Shown here: in pieces, positions 59,098 to 64,000 of the stretch
How the letters are laid out: each line of letters starts with the position of its first letter
Position numbering within the stretch: position 1 is the first letter of the stretch
Assembly (NCBI GenBank): GCA_024449915.1
Contig: JAMZAV010000913.1
Coordinates: 167,114-231,113 of the forward strand
Source of the DNA: Sweltsa coloradensis
Taxonomy: Eukaryota > Arthropoda > Insecta > Plecoptera > Chloroperlidae
Direction of reading: 5' to 3'
Length of the DNA: 64,000 nt
Translations under genes and position numbers: made by a program
The notes under the pieces: model-generated
The model's input: only the letters and a program-made list of their open reading frames with translations
The model's database searches: none
Told to the model about the DNA's origin: nothing

Positions 59098-60242
59098 TGC
59101 TCTTGCAGGCCAAGTGGCTTCTTCGACCTTTGATACAAATTTCTGGACACTTTCGAAATTTAACCACGTCTTTTATTCAATCAAATAAATAATTGTAATG
59201 GAAATTGCATTTCTAAGTTTTTTTCTAATTTCACGCATTACTTTAACTTCAGCATTAACCCTAAATATTAATGAAATGTCTTAATTGATTTATTAATTAA
59301 TAATAATAATATTATATGATTAGTTTTAAAATTATTATTAAATCTAGTTAATGTTTCTTTTAAAAATTTCTAAATTAGGTTTAAAAGCTTATCTAGTTCA
59401 ATGTTTCTTTAAAATTTCCTTAAATTGAGGTAAAAAAAACACATTAAAAATGTAAATATAACAATACTTCACTTTCGTTGAATGTTTTTTTGTCTTTGAA
59501 TTAAGGAATCATGAACGAAATATTGAACCGTATAAACGGGGCTTTATAAGTTATATACACAAGGAAAACTGTCAATATTTCAGATCATAATTTAGATTCG
59601 GAAATAAATAATGTAACTTCTGAATCATAGTGCGATGTCATTGAAATAAACGTCCACGTACGAGAAAAGATAACGTCTGTCGCTTGTAATCTTTCATAAG
59701 CACGTGATTAGGAATAAGCTCAAAGTTCATGAAGGGACATCTCAAATATCTTCCTGGGACAAATTTCCAGTAAACCCTCAAAGTTACAAATATAACATAA
59801 TCTCCCACCCACAGAAAAACTTCTCTCTCGTAACTCGTGAGAACAGTAATAAAAACTTCCTTGCGACAAACTTTACAGATAATAATCCCTGGAGCCTCCA
59901 TGAGCTATCAGGTTATACGAAGCTAATAAATCTATTCTGGGTGAAGGGGGAGGGGGGGGGGGGGTGACGCAACGATGAGGCTGTATTGTCAAGCCCTGGA
60001 CCAATCAGGCTCTCCGACACAAGATAATAGATACAGTGGAGATACAGACAACAATAAGGGGGGCGTGTCATGGTGTTGCTTTGTGTCACCAAGGACGCAA
60101 CGCGCAGGCGCGGATGCACATGACACTTCTCAGAGTAGCTGGTTATCGACACTGCAGGGTGGATATAGTGCGACCAACGTAGCTTGGCGTGATGGATCAA
60201 TTGCTCGTGTAATGTCGTAGATCATCGTCTTTTCTCGCGAGG
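59098..60242. other. Unassigned stretch
   Basis: AT-rich until about 59640. Fully overlapping opposite-strand 87-codon frames follow (minus 59638-59901, plus 59704-59967), neither recognised. Then a 13-base G run (59952-59964) and a GC-richer patch to 60230. Confidence 0.4.
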
Positions 60243-60736
60243 TCTAGTGTAGACTCTTGTAGATTCTTGTAGCACAGTGTAGTCTCGTGCAGCTTAGTGC
60301 AGTCTCGTGTAGCTTAGTGCAATCTCGTGCAGCTTAGTGCAATCTGAACTAGTGCAGTCCATGTGCTTGTGCAGTTCGTACAACTATGCAGTCTCATGTG
60401 TATAGTAGTCTCGTGCAGCATAGTGCCGTCTCGTGCAGCTTAATTCAGTCTCATGTGTATCGTGAAGTCTCGTATACAGTATGGTGCAGTCTCATGTAGA
60501 ATAACAAGTAGTCTCGTGCAGCTTAGTGCTGTCTCATGTAGTCTCGTGCAGTATAGTGCAGTCTTATGTAGAATATCGTGTAGTCTCGTGCAGCTTAGTG
60601 TAGTTCGTGCAGTCTCGTGTAGTTAGTGCAGTCTCGTGCAATTTTATGTAGTCCTGCCTCCTGAGTAATAGACTGTTGCAGCTAATGTTAACTTTAGTGC
60701 AACTTATATAGCCTCGCGCAGCTCAGAGTAGGCCTA
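60243..60736. repeat. Degenerate TCGTGCAGCTTAGTGCAG tandem tract
   Basis: About 490 bp of irregular copies of words such as AGTCTCGTGCAGCTTAGTGC, with 10- to 22-bp spacing and frequent GTGTAG/GTGCAG alternation. Both strands lack a long ORF. It ends at a TAGGCCTA (60729-60736). Confidence 0.88.
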
Positions 60737-60954
60737 CAGTCCGTGCATACAATCGATATGTCGCAATGAACAAAAAATGTTCATCCATCAACGCAACTGG
60801 AAAAAATATCTGGGCTGTCTAGAAAATAGCATAATTGCGGATTAAATATGTTCTTGTTTATTTTAATTAGCACAGAAAATCTGAAGCACTGAGTGAGGAT
60901 TTATCCGTGCATTAAATGTATTTATTTTTATTTATTACTCAATGTTTTTATTAT

Positions 60955-61012
60955 AATGATTATGATTATTATTATTATTATTAATTATTATATTATTTAT
61001 TATTATTTTTAG
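60955..61012. repeat. (ATT)n microsatellite, imperfect
   Basis: GATTATTATTATTATTATTA followed by irregular ATTATT words. Confidence 0.8.
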
Positions 61013-61633
61013 CCTTATAGGCCTATACACAGAAACATACATTTCCATGATATCATCACAATGTAATAAGAAAGCATAAGAAAGCTGTCTTGTAATCAAG
61101 ACTTATATGAGAGGCCTGAAGAAGACTATTTCCATGGATTTCATATCGCACATGGAAAAGGTGGAACTCATACAAATGTTGTATTTTCAATTTACCTTCT
61201 TCTCAAATAAACGAATTTTACTATTTCATTTTTGGCGTTTCAAAATCAAATGTTGGTTTTAGTTATTCATTTAATTCCCCACATTCTATTTTTCAACTTT
61301 CCTATTCAAATTCAATCTACACTCCCCAGTCTACGACCCACCGTCATTTCCTTGCTCCATGTTATTTAATTTATTTGTTTCTACTTGTTTGTATTGTAAA
61401 TTAATATCGAATTCTAGCTGTGTTCTTATTGAATTAAAAAATGTTTGCCACAAGCAAAAATATAATTATAAAAATCGCCAAAATCTGTCTATGACCCTTG
61501 ACCCAAAAATGTTTTTTTTTTATAACTTACACAATTTGATAAATTTTATTGTGTTTAACGCAATACTTTAATTCCTGTCTCTGCTGGGTATTCAACATCG
61601 TCTACATTTGTGTCCATTGTTGGTTCAATTATA

Positions 61634-61705
61634 TTATAATATATTTCTCAATTTCATTAATCGGGAAACACTCCCGTAGGTGTAATTGATCTCCATAAAA
61701 TTATA
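61634..61705 (+). repeat. Fragment of the module-D array type A monomer
   Basis: TTTCTCAATTTCATTAATCG, GGAAACACTCCCGTAGGTGT and AATTGATCTCCATAAAATTA closely match 28262-28318. The module D core itself is absent. Confidence 0.75.
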
Positions 61706-62013
61706 ATATAAAATAATAATGTATTATGTTCCACCTCATTAGAATAAAATAGTAATTTGAAGAAAAACAAATTGTAGTCTAGATAATTTAATATAGTATT
61801 AGCAACTAGCAACCTGTAACAATTGGAAGTCTTCGGTCAAATCGGTCTTGGCTCAAAGTTTTAAGAAATCGTACAAATCGGTGCAGCTCAATTTCGAAAA
61901 AACGCAATATCCAAAGCCGGATTAATTTAAAATGTAAAAATTGCAAAAGTATGTATATTTGTATAAAGCTTATTTTATAAGAAACTTTAATAGAACCGGT
62001 AGATGTATAACAA
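61706..62013. other. Unassigned AT-rich stretch
   Basis: Nothing recognised. Confidence 0.4.
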
Positions 62014-62253
62014 TTAACACCACTCTTAGGTGGGAAAATAAGTTTTATTATGAAGCAATATTTCGAAAAGTTTAACTTTTCTTCGACTGGCTGACATTAT
62101 TTACAAAAATACAAACATGTGAACAAAACAACAACCATGAGCTATGTGGATGAAAGATATTAAAGAATTGCAAATGCTTGTATTTTTGTAGCAACTTTTC
62201 GAAATATTACTATACACGATAAAACTTATTTTCCCACCTAAGAGCAGTGTTAA
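62014..62253. mobile_element. TTAA-flanked MITE with 35-bp terminal inverted repeats
   Basis: TTAA lies at both edges (62014-62017 and 62250-62253). Inside, CACCACTCTTAGGTGGGAAA...AATAAGTTTTAT on the left matches the reverse complement of the right end with two differences. Similarity continues patchily (ATATTTCGAAAAGTT, ACAAAAATACAA) in both arms. A TTAA duplication with C-initial ends fits a piggyBac-type MITE. Total length is 232 bp between the TTAAs. Confidence 0.82.
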
Positions 62254-63620
62254 GTTCTTTTAATTGATAAATATATTTTATAAAGATTGTATAGTTTTAA
62301 TTTTTTACTCCAGAATTCAACAGAATTAGACAGCGTTCATAACTTCTTTCAAAGGATCGTTACTTCGTTGTAAGTTCCCTCATAATAGTATAGTTTTTTA
62401 AAGTTACAAATTCCTGGTGTAGGAAAAAGTAGGTATCTAATACCCTTCGTCTTACCATAAAAGTTAGCTATATAAAAAAATTATCGGTTTTCCCAAAACC
62501 AATATAATACAATTGAATATAGGCCTAGACTTACTTCATACAATAGCTTTCTTTCCATGGATCAATGGTAAATTTTCGAAAAACACTGGTTTACAGTCAA
62601 TTGATTACAAATTGGGCTCAATACCCCAATCATTGATTCCTGCTCCGTACGGGTCAGATAGTGTTTGTTTGCAACGTTTATCGTGAGACGGCTGAAATAA
62701 AAAAAAGACGCACACAACTTTTGGTTTATCATTACAGTGCCCATTAATTGATAATATTAAAATAATATTGTCTACAACTAATTTTAGAATTCGCATAAGA
62801 CTAACAAAATTACAAGTTGCATTAGTTTAAAGTAACGATAAAATAAAGTTTATTATCATTTAATTAAGTATAACCCGCAGAAGATAAAAACGATGTGAAA
62901 TGCACATTTCATACATTTTTTATTTAGATACAATGCCATTATTTTATTTCCCACAAGTTTTTGTACATATTAAAAGTGTATAGTCTATACCTAAAAAATA
63001 ATAGCATGGCGAGAGATAAGTCTAATAGAAAAAATTCTCGGAAGATATTTAAAGAAATATATATTTCATGTTAATTTGAGTGTGAAAAATATAAAATAAT
63101 TAATAATTATGCTTGGTTTGGTTTGGTGAGTGAACCAACTCCTAAAACTAACTCCTAGCGCTGCTGTTCGTCGCCTGTGAACACTAACACGAGCACAGTT
63201 CCCATCTCTGCTACCAGGTCGCAGCACTATCCAGCAAATTTCTTGTGAACGAAACTCATCGCATCATTTTCAAATCTCCCTCTTCACTTTTCACTCGTAA
63301 GCCGCAAGGCAAAACTGAATAAACTCTTCAAAGACAAAACAAAACAGCCAATCCCCAAGAATAGCAACACTAAATACGCCTTCTAAATATCCCAGAACCC
63401 CATTAAAATGTAATTAAATCCAACATGCTCATGTGCATGCAATCTCCACGTATGAATGCATTATCCCGCGCTAGCCTGGGGGTGGGATGGGAAGGAAGCA
63501 GGCCTACAACAATGACGTTAGAGAACCATCCATCCACCCTCTCTTCGCGGACCATATCATGGTAAACCTAGTTAGGCTAGTCTCGGCCAGATTCAATTAC
63601 GTTTTCATTCCCGTTTGAAA
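62254..63620. other. Unassigned AT-rich stretch
   Basis: Contains a TAGGCCTA (62520-62527). A short GC-richer segment lies at 63130-63300. No recognised gene. Confidence 0.4.
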
Positions 63621-63624
63621 GTAG

Positions 63625-64000
63625 GGATGTAGATGAGATGAGATGAGGTTATCCTGTCCCCAGGGCGGGAATAAGGGAAGAGATAGTTTCTACCTGGTCA
63701 GCCAAGCGGGCTGAGATTGTGTTCTGAGGTAAGTGAATCAGGGAGTGTAGTTTGATGGTTCATGATCCGCTGAGAGAGACGATTACCATGGAAGATGAAA
63801 CACGACCGACGACAATAGGATGGGGTTGGTTGGGGCCCCCAGGGGCTGTGTCGGGGTGGCCTACTGGGGGCCGCGACGGACACGGACACACGTGCAAATA
63901 TACACAAGAGTTTTTTTAGTATCAGTTTATGTAGTACTTAGTTTTATCTATCTCCCCCTTTCCTTGTAAATCAGTTTTTAATGAGTAGATGGGTTAAAAA
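63625..64000 (+). mobile_element. Probable non-LTR family A 3' region, running off the window
   Basis: It ends in TGTAAATCAGTTTTTAATGA, GTAGATGGG and TTAAAAA, matching the family A terminus. The 250 bp upstream is GC-richer and begins with GAGATGAGATGAGG. One plus frame (RLSCPQGGN..., with stops) looks like decayed coding sequence. I could not identify a reverse transcriptase motif. The true tail may lie beyond 64000. Confidence 0.5.

Noticed and set aside
59638..59967. Opposing 87-codon ORFs overlapping almost fully
   Set aside because: Mirror-image openness reflects stop-codon avoidance by chance; neither strand shows family features and the plus frame ends in a poly-G tract.

Overview
This window looks like AT-rich, repeat-dominated nuclear DNA from a eukaryote, most likely an arthropod. 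The reasons are the base composition (roughly two thirds A+T), the absence of compact coding, the many degenerate transposons, the non-LTR tails ending in TTAAATAAATAAATA, the tRNA-derived SINE heads, and the hAT-like and TTAA-flanked non-autonomous elements. A hemipteran such as a leafhopper is my best guess from the look of the repeats, but that is weak inference. I found no protein-coding gene I would defend. All open frames are short (at most about 140 codons), none shows a protein family I recognise, and several are by-products of repeats.

Layout. 1-1550: a tRNA-like SINE head, then a 177-bp satellite with an alternating (354-bp) higher-order pattern. The satellite is interrupted by a 65-bp truncated retroelement flanked by a perfect 14-bp target-site duplication, and it decays into a degenerate ~44-bp periodic tract. 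1.5-11 kb: mostly unassigned AT-rich DNA with long G/C homopolymers, a degraded SINE and two copies of a short conserved module (GGTGGAGGTGCCGG, here 'module D'). 11-17 kb: one copy of a ~700-bp dispersed repeat ('C'), two 3' ends of one non-LTR family ('A'), and short tandem repeats. 17-23 kb: SINE family 'B' copies, a tRNA relic, and a ~580-bp direct pair carrying module D. 24.5-26.9 kb: a 2.36-kb hAT-like element with an 8-bp target duplication. It contains a perfect 156-bp inverted repeat, the most striking object in the window. 28.1-29.9 kb: a module-D array alternating two kinds of monomer (period about 707 bp). 30.8-36 kb: another module-D element, a promoter-like block near 31.7 kb, and SINE B copies. 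37-47.7 kb: paired module-D ends, a second repeat C, an 18-bp minisatellite, a tRNA-like SINE head and a small inverted repeat with a perfect 46-bp tandem duplication. 51.6-52.3 kb: a TTAA-flanked element. 54.5-59.1 kb: tandem SINE B copies, a ~162-bp tandem repeat and a second hAT-like element (913 bp) with a perfect 8-bp target duplication. 60.2-64 kb: a degenerate tandem tract, a second TTAA-flanked element with 35-bp terminal repeats, and a non-LTR 3' end at the window edge.

Several GC-richer single-copy islands (near 2.4, 10.8, 17.6, 18.7, 22.6, 31.7, 38.8, 42.0, 43.9, 52.7 and 54.0 kb) stand out from this background and are the best places to look for regulatory elements or missed exons. 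No operon-like or pathway-level relationship between genes can be described, because no gene was identified.
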